The notes beneath the pieces are model-generated. The model saw only the letters and a list, made by a program, of their open reading frames with translations, did not search any database and was not told where the DNA came from. From contig JAZDMB010000054.1 of the NCBI GenBank assembly GCA_043801445.1, positions 1 through 29,935 on the forward strand: 29,935 nucleotides of DNA. Reading direction: 5' to 3'. The position numbers and the translations under genes are program-made. The DNA is from JAZDFP01 sp043801445 (GTDB lineage Bacteria; Planctomycetota; MHYJ01; JACQXL01). Positions 16,412 through 25,429 of the stretch are shown here, in pieces. Within the stretch, counting starts at the first letter, position 1; the number at the start of each line of letters is the position of its first letter.

Positions 16412-16614
16412 TTACGTATTTATCCCCTCAGCACGACCACCATCCTTCGCTGTTCAGAAGCTACGGAGTGGCGTAGGACAGCATCAAATGTATTATTAAC
16501 TATAGCCAGCTGGTTCAGCAAGATTGAAATATCGGTCCCTTGCGGCAACCCCGGTAATAAAAATAGTTGTCTGATTATCTGGCCTTGATTTACAGTTAGA
16601 TGGTATCCTAATTA

Positions 16615-17157
16615 TTAATGCCATACGAAGAGTCGGGATACGTGCCACGCCGAGTGCCAACCTGCCATACGGACGGGGTATAACCGCCATACGGAACTAG
16701 TGCACCTCTCCGTTAGGCGTTAAGGTCATGCCATACGGAGCCGACGCACCCAGACGGTATACCTGACCATAGGGTAGGACGGAAGATAGGGTATCCCCCC
16801 TCCTTTGTAATCAATGTAGTGGTAGATTATACCTTATTTGCTACGGTGCTATACTATATAGTGTGTGAGATTATACCACATCGGTTAGTGGTTTATACGC
16901 TATATAGTACTGGATTATAGGATACAGAGTATGGGGATGTATATTCTGTAGGGGTAGTAGATACGCTACAGGATGTGGGTCTATATATAATCCGGTATGG
17001 GGTTACATACTATAGGGTATAGGGTTATAATAGTTCTGGTATGGGGCTATACGAAATAGACGAGGAAACTATAGCATCATTAATAGTAGTATATATCCTA
17101 AAGAGTGGGAGTATATACTATACAGACGGGGGGTATACCGGGGGTATACCCCCCCTG
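16615..17157. repeat. Degenerate TATAC / CCATACGG / TATGGGG word block
   Basis: About 540 bp dense in a few related short words. CCATACG(G/A) recurs in the first 130 bp (for example near 16620, 16665, 16688 and 16730). From 16825 on, CTATATAG, GATTATA, GTATAC and G-runs take over: GGGG at 16933, 16951, 16999 and 17043, and GGG at 16977, 17015, 17022 and 17107. The block has no coding signature and does not match the neighbouring base composition. It looks like a decayed short tandem repeat. Confidence 0.6.
17128..17154. repeat. Perfect 12-bp GGGGGGTATACC hairpin
   Basis: GGGGGGTATACC (17128-17139), loop GGG, then GGTATACCCCCC (17143-17154), a perfect stem at the right end of the odd word block. 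No T-tract follows, so it is not a standard intrinsic terminator. Confidence 0.8.
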
Positions 17158-17400
17158 GAATCAACAATTGCATATGGCGTCACCAATTTCATTACTATTC
17201 CTATTGGGGCGGGACTGTTCCAATGCTGTTCGTTGTGTTCCACTAATTCATTAAAAATATTATTATTCTCTTGACAAATAGGCTGGTATAGTGCCACTCT
17301 ATTATCATTAATCTAATTCATCTGTGATGTAAAAACCGCTAAGATTGATAATCAAATAATATATAAACATTATCTAAAAAAAGAGAAAAGGAGTATAATT

Positions 17401-20400
17401 ATGAAAAAGATATTGTCAGCAAAAGTAAACCTCGCCAAAACTGGATTGTTAAAGGTCATCATCGGTATATTATTTATTAGTTGTCTTACTATCTTTACTA
17501 CCGGAACAACCTATGGTAGTAATTCAACCTTTAATGCTGTTAGGCTACCACCAACCTGCATTACTAATCTTGCTACAAATGTTACTTATAATTCCGCCAG
17601 ATTAAATGGTTCGGTTAATCCTAATGGTCTTTTTACAATTGCCTATTTCAATTACGGCAAAACCACATCATATGGCATCAATGCCGGTTATCAGTTCATC
17701 TTTGGCACGACTCCTGTCAATGTTTCGGATACCACAAACAGATTATCAGCAAGTACACAGTATAACTTCAGGGTGGTTGGAACCAGTTCTACCGGAACGA
17801 CCAATGGAAATAATCAGATTTTTATTACTCCTGGAATACCACCAACCTGCATCACTACTCCTGCTATCAATATTACTTATAACTCAGCTAAATTAAATGG
17901 TTGTGTTAATCCTAATCGTTCTATCACCACGGCTTATTTCCAGTGGGGAACAACTGCTTCATATGGAAATACTACAACCTCACAATCTATCGGCAGCGGG
18001 ACAAGTTATGTTGTGGTTACGGCTAATATAAGCGGATTATCAGCCAGTACACGATATAACTTCAGAGTAGTCGGAATCAATACTAATGGAACGACCTATG
18101 GTAATAATCTACACTTTACTACCAGAGGGTTACCACCGACCTGCACTACTAATCCTGCTACTAATATTACTTATAACTCCGCCAGATTAAACGGCACAGT
18201 CAACCCCAACGGTTTTTTTGCAATTGCCTATTTCAATTACGGCAAAACTACATCATATGGCATCAATAACGGTTATCAGTTGATTTTTGGCACGAATCCT
18301 GTTAATGTATCTGCCACCATAGCAGGATTATCATTTAATACACTATATAATTTCAGGGTAGTTGGAACAAATGCTAATGGAACAACATATGGGAATGATC
18401 TGACATTTACTACTCCCGGAATATTACCAAATGCACCATCAAACTTAATCGCCACCGCTGTATCATCTTCACAGATTAATCTTACCTGGACAGATAATTC
18501 CATTAACGAGACCGATTTCAAGATAGAGCGCAAAACCGGTGTCTCCGGCACATACGCACAGATTGCCACAGTCGACGCTAATGTTACTTCTTATTCTAAT
18601 ATTGGACTATCTACTTCTACTACATATTATTATCGTGTCAGGGCATATAACGCTAATGGTAACAGTCTCTATTCCAACGAGGCATCAGCTACCACATTCA
18701 GCATTAATGCGCCACCGGTAATGACTTCACCCGGTAATAAGGTTGTGGATGAAAACGTATTATTGATCTTTATACTAACCGCCAGTGACCCGAATGGTGA
18801 CCCATTGATTTATTCAGCAGGCAATCTGCCGACCGGTGCGACGTTCACGCCTGCCAGCCGGACATTCTCATGGATACCGACATATAATCAGGCAAACATA
18901 TATCCTAATGTGACATTCACCGTAACCGATTCCGGCGGCCTAACTGATTCCAAGTCAATCACCATCACCGTAAATAATGTAGATAGACCGCCGGTGCTTA
19001 CTTCACCCGGCAATAAAGTAATTGATGAAAATCAGCTTCTGACCTTTACTCTTTCAGCCACAGACCCGGATAATGATACCATCATCTATTCTATGGTTAA
19101 TACTCCTACGGGAGCAACCTTAAACTATACCACAGGTGTATTTTCCTGGACACCAACTTATAGTCAGTCAGGTAGTTATATAGTCACATTTACAGCTACA
19201 GCTAATCTTTTAGCAGACACCAAGGTCATTAGCATAACAGTTAATAATGTAGACAGACCGCCGGTACTCACTTCATCTGACGATAAAACAATTGATGAGA
19301 ATCAGCTACTGACCTTTACCCTGTCAGCTACAGATCCGGATGAAGATATAATAAGTTATTCAATGGTTGGAACTCCGACCGGCTCAACTTTAAACTCAAA
19401 CTCAGGTGTATTTTCTTGGACCCCTGATTATACACAGTCGGGGAGTTATGTAGTCATATTTACAGCCACAGCCAATCTTTTAACAGATACCAAGACCATA
19501 ACAATAATAGTGAACGATGTTGATATTACCCCGCCGACCGGCACTATCAGCATAAATAACGGCGCCATCGCAACCTCATCCACCGCGGTAACACTATCCC
19601 TATCTGCCAATGACCCTGAATCTGGTGTTTCCCAGATGCGTTTCAGTAATGATAATGTTACATGGTATGATTGGGAAAATTATGCGATTACCAAAGAATG
19701 GAACTTAAGCGCTGATGAAGGTAATAAAACTGTCTATGTGGAATACAAGAATGGCGCCGGGTTAACTTCTGTCTTTTCTGATACCATTATCTTTGATACC
19801 CCTCCTGATTTAAGCATAGATTATCCCACAGAAGGCATTACGATTACTAATCTCAGTCAGTTATACTTTGATGCCTCCTATGCTGATGCATTTTCAGGAA
19901 TAGATGAAACGAGTCTGGAAGTCTTGTTAAATAATATCACTATCACAAATATTTTTATCATCTCGCCATCATCTGCCACTTATTACCCGATGTTTAATAC
20001 GCAAGATGAGATAGACAAATTCTATCTCGTTTATGGTGCACTGAATGATGGAACTAATGAATTAATAGTCAGGATTAAGGATAACGCAGGAAATATTACA
20101 GGACAAATAAGAAACTTCTATGTTACGCTTGGCACCATAGAACCGCCACCACCACCACCGCCCCCACCAGCATTGAGAATCGGATTAGAGATTGTAAGTG
20201 GTAATAATCAAGAAGGATTAATTGGTAGATGTGCAAATAATCCATTAGTTGTCCGTGCGTATAATCTGGATAATCCCACAGAATCCATTGAAGGTATTCC
20301 ATTACTATTTGAGATAACCCAAGGCGGTGGAATATTTGTAGAACAATCCGGTTATTCTACAGTAACCAATGTAGATGGTAAAGGTGCATTACACTATCAT

Positions 20401-22968
20401 TTTGGTATGGAAGAAATGGTAAATAAGGTACGTGTTAGTGTCTTGGGCGATAGTTCAGTTATACCGGTAGAGTTTAGTTTAGTATCCGATTTACCTCGTG
20501 TGAAGATGACTCCTGGTTATGAAGCCAGAGGGATTATATTAGTTAACGATTCTGGGAAATCTGAACTTGTAATACGTACTACTGCTAGCACAGAAATCCG
20601 TCAGGCAGTGGGAACTCTATTAAATGAAATATTGGTCCCCGACTCAACAGCAGTGGATTTAGTTCCGTCGTCTCTATACACTACTGGCTACAGTATGTTT
20701 AGTTTAGTGGGACGCAAGGTCGGAACCTATACAAGGGAGATTACTCTACCAGAATTTCCCAAGTTTATATTAATAAGATATGACAATAATGGGAACTTGG
20801 TTGAAGAAAAAGTTGCTTCATATCGTGAAACCATAACGATTAGCGAAAGAGATGAAAAGGGATTAAAATCAGCAATCATTGATGGCAATGGGCAGGTAGG
20901 AATATCTGGTACCGAACTTGCGAAGCCGTTAAAGATAGATATTAGTGAATATATTAATTATAATAAAACCAATTTTATTCCGTACGCAGGCCTCCCCTAT
21001 AATTATCTAAGATCGTCGTTTGCATTGGGTTGTACTGATGGTTGTTATTTACTCAAGACCGAAACAGGGTGGAGTAAGGAGATCGTGATTTTTACCGAAG
21101 GAGTAGCAAGTGTTTATGTTAAAGTAACATCAACTCAACCATTATCAGGAATTTGGCTGAGAGGTATCACATCAGAATTTATGCTTTTTCCACAGACGGG
21201 ACAGCCTTATATAGCAACCTTTACACTTTATCCAAGAACACGATGTTACGCCATTCCGCCGGAGATAAGATTTGTCAGACAGTCAGGTGGAAGTTATAAC
21301 GAAATCAGCCAACTACCCACCTATGGTATCTTTGACCGGAACTGGCAGATTCAATCGGTCCAGCCCGAGGCGTTATACAATGTGGAATATCTTTTACCCT
21401 CTAATTATAGTGGCACACCTTCCTTGACATTACAAACCTATAATGAATGCAAGGCACCTATAACAGAAACAGGAAGAGCCGTTGCACCACTAACACAGAA
21501 TATAACGTTAACAAAGGTGGAAGATACTGACAGGTTCAGTCGCTATAGAAGTGGTCCTATCCAGAACACACAGGAATTATTCCAGCCCAATATGGAGAAA
21601 ATCGTGATAACCAGCGGTTTGCCCCAAAACCAGACGCTGATGCAGGCAAGAGTAGGAGGACTTACTAATATTGAAGATACTACTTTAGGAATAACAAAAA
21701 ATAGTCCCAACGAGGGTATCTTCTTTGCGGATTATAATGGTTTAAGAACAGATATTATAAGTGAGATTGATTACAATCCATCCACTGTGGAACCAACCTT
21801 TGGCATTTCCTATCTAATGGAGTATGATAATCAATCAACAAATCCATCAAAGGTAGCAACCATCCAGAGTCCTACAGGAATAGATTATGTTACTCTGAAC
21901 AGGTTCCAGACGGGGTTATATAGGTCAGAGAAACCAATTGTAGTAGCAGACGTTAATTTGAACTTATCCGGTTGGCCATATCTTAATCAATATACAGTAG
22001 TCAGAACTACTTCTGACACGTCAAATAACATGGAATTAAGTGCAACCGGTAGCGGCGACACAAAGGCAAAGGTAACTGAGCCAGCTTTGGTATTCTATAC
22101 CCTTGCCCCTGTTAGAGATCGTGATATATTATCCTATTTACGTGGTAAGTCACAAAATACCCCACGCAGTAGATATGATGAAATAGTTACCCAGATTAAA
22201 ACACTTCAAACTTATACGGTCACTGATTGTTTGAAAGAGCAGAATAGTACTAAACAAACAATCTTTATGACACAGTCAAAATTAGGAGTAGTATCGCCAT
22301 ATGCTCAATCACCATATTATTTAGGGAGATATGGTCTTGTCTGCGCTTTTACCCACGGGCTTATTCTTGGCACTCCATATCCTGGTACATGGAGTGGACC
22401 AGCCATTGGATTAAGTTTAGGTTACTATGATAGTGCTGGCAACGAAAAATACGGACCTCTAGGCGTGCAAATAACAGCGGAAATTCCCACCGGTAGTGCC
22501 TTGCTTGCCGCTCAACTCAACAACATAAGTGACCTTGATTTCCGTTTTGTCTTCCTCGGTGGTTGCTCTACGGCATATAATGATAACTTTGACACAACTA
22601 TTGTAGGAAATAATTCTCAAGTAGACCCGGTGATAAATACCTTGTCAGATAATTTCATACGAAGTTGGAATACACATGCATATTTGGGCTGGCAAAATAC
22701 CGTTGATATTAAGACAGCGGTAGAAATGGCAACCGAACTCTTTAAGGCGCATAAACAACTTAGGGCAAAAAACAATAAAGCCGCACCGATAAAACAGGCA
22801 TTCGATGAAGCTCTAAAAAATATATATGCAATACAGAGAGAAGTAACAGATCCTATTTGGCAAGAGGCCCGGCCCCGAGTCTGGCTTCGCATTGGTAATG
22901 AATGCCGTACTGAGCCGGCTTCTTTTAATCCTGAAACATATTCTATTGATTCAATGAGGGGAAGATGA
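17401..22968 (+). CDS. Giant secreted multi-Ig/FN3 protein with C-terminal clan CD peptidase-like (caspase/CHAT-like) domain
   Basis: 1855 residues with an N-terminal signal peptide (cleavage near TTYG-SNS). In order: three about 97-residue FN3-like repeats (PPTCIT, NITYNSA-LNG-VNPNG, YNFRVVGT), a canonical FN3 domain (LTWTDNS, YYYRVRAYN), three cadherin/He_PIG-like domains (PPVLTSPGNKVIDENQLLTF), one or two Ig-like domains, a PPPPPPPPP linker (about residue 920), an invasin-like Ig domain and a long beta-rich region. The last 290 residues contain CAFTHGLILG (His1652-Gly) and RFVFLGGCSTAY (Cys1722), then an LGWQ strand and a helical end. This fits the His and Cys dyad order of caspases, gingipains and CHAT domains. 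An AAGGAG ribosome site lies 7 bp before the start. There is no obvious C-terminal sorting signal. It is probably a surface or extracellular protease or adhesin; the peptidase call is moderate. Confidence 0.8.
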   Translation: MKKILSAKVNLAKTGLLKVIIGILFISCLTIFTTGTTYGSNSTFNAVRLPPTCITNLATNVTYNSARLNGSVNPNGLFTIAYFNYGKTTSYGINAGYQFIFGTTPVNVSDTTNRLSASTQYNFRVVGTSSTGTTNGNNQIFITPGIPPTCITTPAINITYNSAKLNGCVNPNRSITTAYFQWGTTASYGNTTTSQSIGSGTSYVVVTANISGLSASTRYNFRVVGINTNGTTYGNNLHFTTRGLPPTCTTNPATNITYNSARLNGTVNPNGFFAIAYFNYGKTTSYGINNGYQLIFGTNPVNVSATIAGLSFNTLYNFRVVGTNANGTTYGNDLTFTTPGILPNAPSNLIATAVSSSQINLTWTDNSINETDFKIERKTGVSGTYAQIATVDANVTSYSNIGLSTSTTYYYRVRAYNANGNSLYSNEASATTFSINAPPVMTSPGNKVVDENVLLIFILTASDPNGDPLIYSAGNLPTGATFTPASRTFSWIPTYNQANIYPNVTFTVTDSGGLTDSKSITITVNNVDRPPVLTSPGNKVIDENQLLTFTLSATDPDNDTIIYSMVNTPTGATLNYTTGVFSWTPTYSQSGSYIVTFTATANLLADTKVISITVNNVDRPPVLTSSDDKTIDENQLLTFTLSATDPDEDIISYSMVGTPTGSTLNSNSGVFSWTPDYTQSGSYVVIFTATANLLTDTKTITIIVNDVDITPPTGTISINNGAIATSSTAVTLSLSANDPESGVSQMRFSNDNVTWYDWENYAITKEWNLSADEGNKTVYVEYKNGAGLTSVFSDTIIFDTPPDLSIDYPTEGITITNLSQLYFDASYADAFSGIDETSLEVLLNNITITNIFIISPSSATYYPMFNTQDEIDKFYLVYGALNDGTNELIVRIKDNAGNITGQIRNFYVTLGTIEPPPPPPPPPALRIGLEIVSGNNQEGLIGRCANNPLVVRAYNLDNPTESIEGIPLLFEITQGGGIFVEQSGYSTVTNVDGKGALHYHFGMEEMVNKVRVSVLGDSSVIPVEFSLVSDLPRVKMTPGYEARGIILVNDSGKSELVIRTTASTEIRQAVGTLLNEILVPDSTAVDLVPSSLYTTGYSMFSLVGRKVGTYTREITLPEFPKFILIRYDNNGNLVEEKVASYRETITISERDEKGLKSAIIDGNGQVGISGTELAKPLKIDISEYINYNKTNFIPYAGLPYNYLRSSFALGCTDGCYLLKTETGWSKEIVIFTEGVASVYVKVTSTQPLSGIWLRGITSEFMLFPQTGQPYIATFTLYPRTRCYAIPPEIRFVRQSGGSYNEISQLPTYGIFDRNWQIQSVQPEALYNVEYLLPSNYSGTPSLTLQTYNECKAPITETGRAVAPLTQNITLTKVEDTDRFSRYRSGPIQNTQELFQPNMEKIVITSGLPQNQTLMQARVGGLTNIEDTTLGITKNSPNEGIFFADYNGLRTDIISEIDYNPSTVEPTFGISYLMEYDNQSTNPSKVATIQSPTGIDYVTLNRFQTGLYRSEKPIVVADVNLNLSGWPYLNQYTVVRTTSDTSNNMELSATGSGDTKAKVTEPALVFYTLAPVRDRDILSYLRGKSQNTPRSRYDEIVTQIKTLQTYTVTDCLKEQNSTKQTIFMTQSKLGVVSPYAQSPYYLGRYGLVCAFTHGLILGTPYPGTWSGPAIGLSLGYYDSAGNEKYGPLGVQITAEIPTGSALLAAQLNNISDLDFRFVFLGGCSTAYNDNFDTTIVGNNSQVDPVINTLSDNFIRSWNTHAYLGWQNTVDIKTAVEMATELFKAHKQLRAKNNKAAPIKQAFDEALKNIYAIQREVTDPIWQEARPRVWLRIGNECRTEPASFNPETYSIDSMRGR

Positions 22969-24113
22969 GGACATTCTATTTTATTGTTATTGCTATAACT
23001 ATCGGCGCCTTAGCTGGTTGTTCTGATGATAAAAAGGCATCTGAATCGCCAGAAATCACTATTCAACCCATCCCGCAAATAACATCTTCACCAGAAGATA
23101 AACCAAACCTTCTTCCTGACGAAGAATACATAAAGCGATATTGCTACTGGCGGAAGAAACTCAATCTTGGTAAGGGGTTAGAAGAGCGTATAAAACAAAA
23201 ACGAGAAGAACGTAGAGTCAGCCAAGGAGTTGATAAATTACCTGAATTTGAGATTGAGAAAAAAACTGACTTTGACAATATCCCTTATAATAGAAAAACA
23301 AACCCAATGCTTATTGAAGTAATCGGAGATAAAGGCGGTGTCTGGGGCATGGATGGTATTTCTATAACATTTAGTGAAGCAAGCGATGTCCTTGGTATCA
23401 GAAATGGCACCTACAGTGCAATGGGTTACGAGTTGTTTGAAAAGCATAAAATTAACAGACCTGATAATCGTGGTTACCGCATAGATTTCGGTTGGGTAAA
23501 GCAGACCAGAAACAAGGAAGATGTCCTCAAAAAAGCCGAGGAATACCGCGATGAATTGGCAGGTGAAAGGATGAAAGGTATTTCATTAAAATTAGAAACG
23601 ATAGAGTTTATAGCCGGCCCGAACTGGTTTGGCGCCTGGTTCATATATTGGCGCAGGCAACTAAATGGTTATGGAACCCCTGATGGAGTAATGATGTATA
23701 TCCACGAGAAATATGGTTTTTTGGAGTTTAGTTATTTTATGAGGGGGGAACCCTGCTTGACTGAGGTAAAGATTTCCCAGAAAGAGGCGGAAAGGATTGC
23801 ATTGGAAACAATTCAGGAGAAAGTAGTAAAGGGTTGGGCTTCCAAATTTGGCACTCTTAAACCGGAAGTGGGCTGGTCTAAACTGGAGATAGTCGAACCT
23901 GACTATATTTATACTCCTGAAAAGATGCCGCCGGAATGGCCGAGAATGAGCAGTAAAAGACGTCTTGCATATATAGTTGCGATGAAGTGGCGAGAAGAAA
24001 AAATAGAATGGGAGAAACTATCTGTTAAAGTAGATGCGGCAACCGGTGAGGTCTTAGGCGGTAATCTTCCAATGGATATGCCGCCCATAATAATTACCAT
24101 TCCTTCCAAATGA
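22965..24113 (+). CDS. Lipoprotein with PepSY/YpeB-like C-terminal region
   Basis: 382 residues. A lipoprotein signal ends with a perfect lipobox, ALAGC. The mature N terminus is charged and disordered-looking (residues 25-100). The C-terminal third has ISQKEAERIALETIQEK, RLAYIVAMKW and KVDAATGEVLGGN, the helix followed by two strands ending in D-x-x-TGEVL that marks PepSY-type domains. These are known as inhibitory or regulatory domains of secreted peptidases. The start codon overlaps the stop of the giant peptidase-like gene by ATGA, with GAGGGGA just upstream, so the two are translationally coupled. I infer a partner, perhaps an anchor or inhibitor of the peptidase-like protein. The family match is by pattern only. 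Confidence 0.75.
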   Translation: MRTFYFIVIAITIGALAGCSDDKKASESPEITIQPIPQITSSPEDKPNLLPDEEYIKRYCYWRKKLNLGKGLEERIKQKREERRVSQGVDKLPEFEIEKKTDFDNIPYNRKTNPMLIEVIGDKGGVWGMDGISITFSEASDVLGIRNGTYSAMGYELFEKHKINRPDNRGYRIDFGWVKQTRNKEDVLKKAEEYRDELAGERMKGISLKLETIEFIAGPNWFGAWFIYWRRQLNGYGTPDGVMMYIHEKYGFLEFSYFMRGEPCLTEVKISQKEAERIALETIQEKVVKGWASKFGTLKPEVGWSKLEIVEPDYIYTPEKMPPEWPRMSSKRRLAYIVAMKWREEKIEWEKLSVKVDAATGEVLGGNLPMDMPPIIITIPSK

Positions 24114-24163
24114 AAAAGATAATCTGGATTATCGGACTTATCGTGATTGTATTTGTTAAGTAG
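24110..24163 (+). CDS. 17-residue hydrophobic ORF coupled to the lipoprotein gene
   Basis: The sequence is MKKIIWIIGLIVIVFVK. It starts at an ATGA overlap with the lipoprotein stop, the same arrangement as the junction just upstream. It is a single potential membrane helix with lysines at both ends. It could be a membrane microprotein, or the surviving signal-peptide start of a decayed third gene. No homologue is recognised. Confidence 0.3.
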   Translation: MKKIIWIIGLIVIVFVK

Positions 24164-24254
24164 TATGTGCACCACCTAAAACACGTCAATTATTAGTTAT
24201 TTCCTGTCAGAAATTTCTCTCAGCATAAGGAAAATGGTTTTATGATAGGGAATG

Positions 24255-25256
24255 CTACGATTTAGTCTGTTTGACTTGTAGAGTTTCTTTTTGCTTTTCC
24301 ATGAATTGACCAATTCGTCTGTATTTTTCATATCTTTGCTGGACTAAGGCATCTATTGGTATGCTCTGCAGATTACCAAGTGTATTTAGGATACTCTTTT
24401 TAACATTTTCTGCAGTTGTTTTATAATCGTGATGCGCTCCTCCAAGCGGTTCGGAAATAACTTCATCTACGATACCCAATGTTAATAAATCATAAGAGGT
24501 TAATTTGAGAACTTTAGCAGCTTCCGGGGCCTTGGAACTGCTTTTCCATAATATCGCAGCGCAACCTTCCGGCGATATCACGGAAAAGTATGCATTTTCC
24601 AGAATAGAAAAATGGTCTCCGACTCCTATTGCCAAAGCGCCGCCGCTGCCGCCTTCACCGACTACAATACATATTATGGGTGTTTTCAAACGAGACATCT
24701 CAAAAATATTCTGAGCGATAATCAAGGCCTGGCCTCGTTCCTCAGCGCCAATACCGGGATAAGCGCCGGGTGTATCTATCAAGGTTACAATAGGCAGATT
24801 GAATTTCTCGGCTAATTTCATTTTGAGTAAAGCCTTGCGATAACCTTCCGGATGCGGACAACCAAAATGACAGGCAACTCTCTCCCGGATATTTTTGCCT
24901 TTTCGTGTTCCTATAAGCAATATCTTTTGGGTATCTATTTTCGCCAATCCGCAAACCATAGCCGGGTCATCACGGAATGAACGGTCACCGTGTAGTTCTA
25001 CAAAGTCAGTGAATATAAGATGTATAAAATCAGTTATCTGAGGCCGCATCTGGTGTCTGGCTAAAAGCACTCGTTGCCATGGCGATAGATTCTTATAAAT
25101 CTCTTTTTTGAGATAATTCGCCCGCAAACGCAATTTCTTTATCTCTTCGGAAAGATCTATCTCAGCCATTTTGGAAAACCCCTCAAGTTGGACAATTTTA
25201 CGTTCCAATTCCAGAATCGGGGCTTCAAAGTCAAAACTATGCTTATTATCTTCCAT
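24255..25256 (-). CDS. accA: Acetyl-CoA carboxylase carboxyltransferase subunit alpha
   Basis: About 333 residues from the ATG at 25256, which has AAGG just upstream; an in-frame ATG eight codons earlier (25280) gives a less typical N terminus. AccA with AccD moves the carboxyl group from carboxybiotin to acetyl-CoA to make malonyl-CoA, the first step of fatty acid synthesis. Diagnostic segments are the N-terminal helical pair (LELERKIVQLEG), ELHGDRSFRDDPAMVCGLA, HFGCPHPEGYRKALLKMKLA, DTPGAYPGIGAEERGQA, the glycine-rich GEGGSGGALAIG, and ISPEGCAAILWKSSSKAPEAA. Length is normal. It is convergent with the lipoprotein operon and divergent from rsmE. AccD is not in the window, so the pathway genes are scattered. 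Confidence 0.97.
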   Translation of the reverse strand: MEDNKHSFDFEAPILELERKIVQLEGFSKMAEIDLSEEIKKLRLRANYLKKEIYKNLSPWQRVLLARHQMRPQITDFIHLIFTDFVELHGDRSFRDDPAMVCGLAKIDTQKILLIGTRKGKNIRERVACHFGCPHPEGYRKALLKMKLAEKFNLPIVTLIDTPGAYPGIGAEERGQALIIAQNIFEMSRLKTPIICIVVGEGGSGGALAIGVGDHFSILENAYFSVISPEGCAAILWKSSSKAPEAAKVLKLTSYDLLTLGIVDEVISEPLGGAHHDYKTTAENVKKSILNTLGNLQSIPIDALVQQRYEKYRRIGQFMEKQKETLQVKQTKS

Positions 25257-25347
25257 AAACCTTGTTATTATAATTAACAATCAAGACTTGTCAAGAATCA
25301 AGTGATAAAACCCTTGACCTTTCAATAAGTAATAATTATGTAACTAA

Positions 25348-25407
25348 TAAGCTGATTATAAGCCGATTATGCTGATTAAACACCCGTACGGATGCTTAAT
25401 CAGCTTA
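25348..25407. repeat. TAAGCTGATTA...TAATCAGCTTA palindrome between accA and rsmE
   Basis: Outer arms TAAGCTGATTA (25348-25358) and TAATCAGCTTA (25397-25407) are perfect complements. A second left arm GCTGATTAA (25371-25379) can pair with TTAATCAGC (25396-25404) instead. The loop carries CCGTACGG (25384-25391), itself a palindrome. A similar arm, TTAAATCAGCTTAC, occurs at about 29432-29445. It lies in the divergent promoter gap, so it could influence accA or rsmE expression. Confidence 0.8.
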
Positions 25408-25429
25408 CAAGAACCTTCTTGGAGTTATT

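Larger units (their letters stand above)
16286..17400. other. 1.1-kb gene-free region between pseudopilin and giant surface protein genes
   Basis: No convincing gene. From left to right it holds a CCACAGATT palindrome (16327-16411), a CTACGGAGTGGCGTAGG-containing stretch (about 16435-16485), unremarkable sequence to about 16610, and an unusual TATAC/CATACGG/TATGGGG-rich block (16615-17157) ending in a strong hairpin. An AT-rich leader to the next gene follows, with an AAAAGGAG ribosome site at about 17386-17393. A 77-codon open frame at 17041-17274 lies across the repeat block and is probably chance. Confidence 0.7.

Noticed and set aside
17041..17274. 77-codon open frame in the region before the giant protein
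   Set aside because: It covers the low-complexity TATA/GTATACC block and the hairpin, has no ribosome site and gives a composition unlike the real proteins nearby.
17271..17305. TTGACA as promoter for the giant surface protein
   Set aside because: The possible -10 words lie at 11 bp (TATAGT) or 23 bp (TATTAT), both far from the 16-18 bp optimum.
24199..24216. ATTTC/GAAAT inverted repeat between lipoprotein operon and accA as a terminator
   Set aside because: The stem is only 5 bp of A/T-rich pairs and no T-tract follows on either strand.
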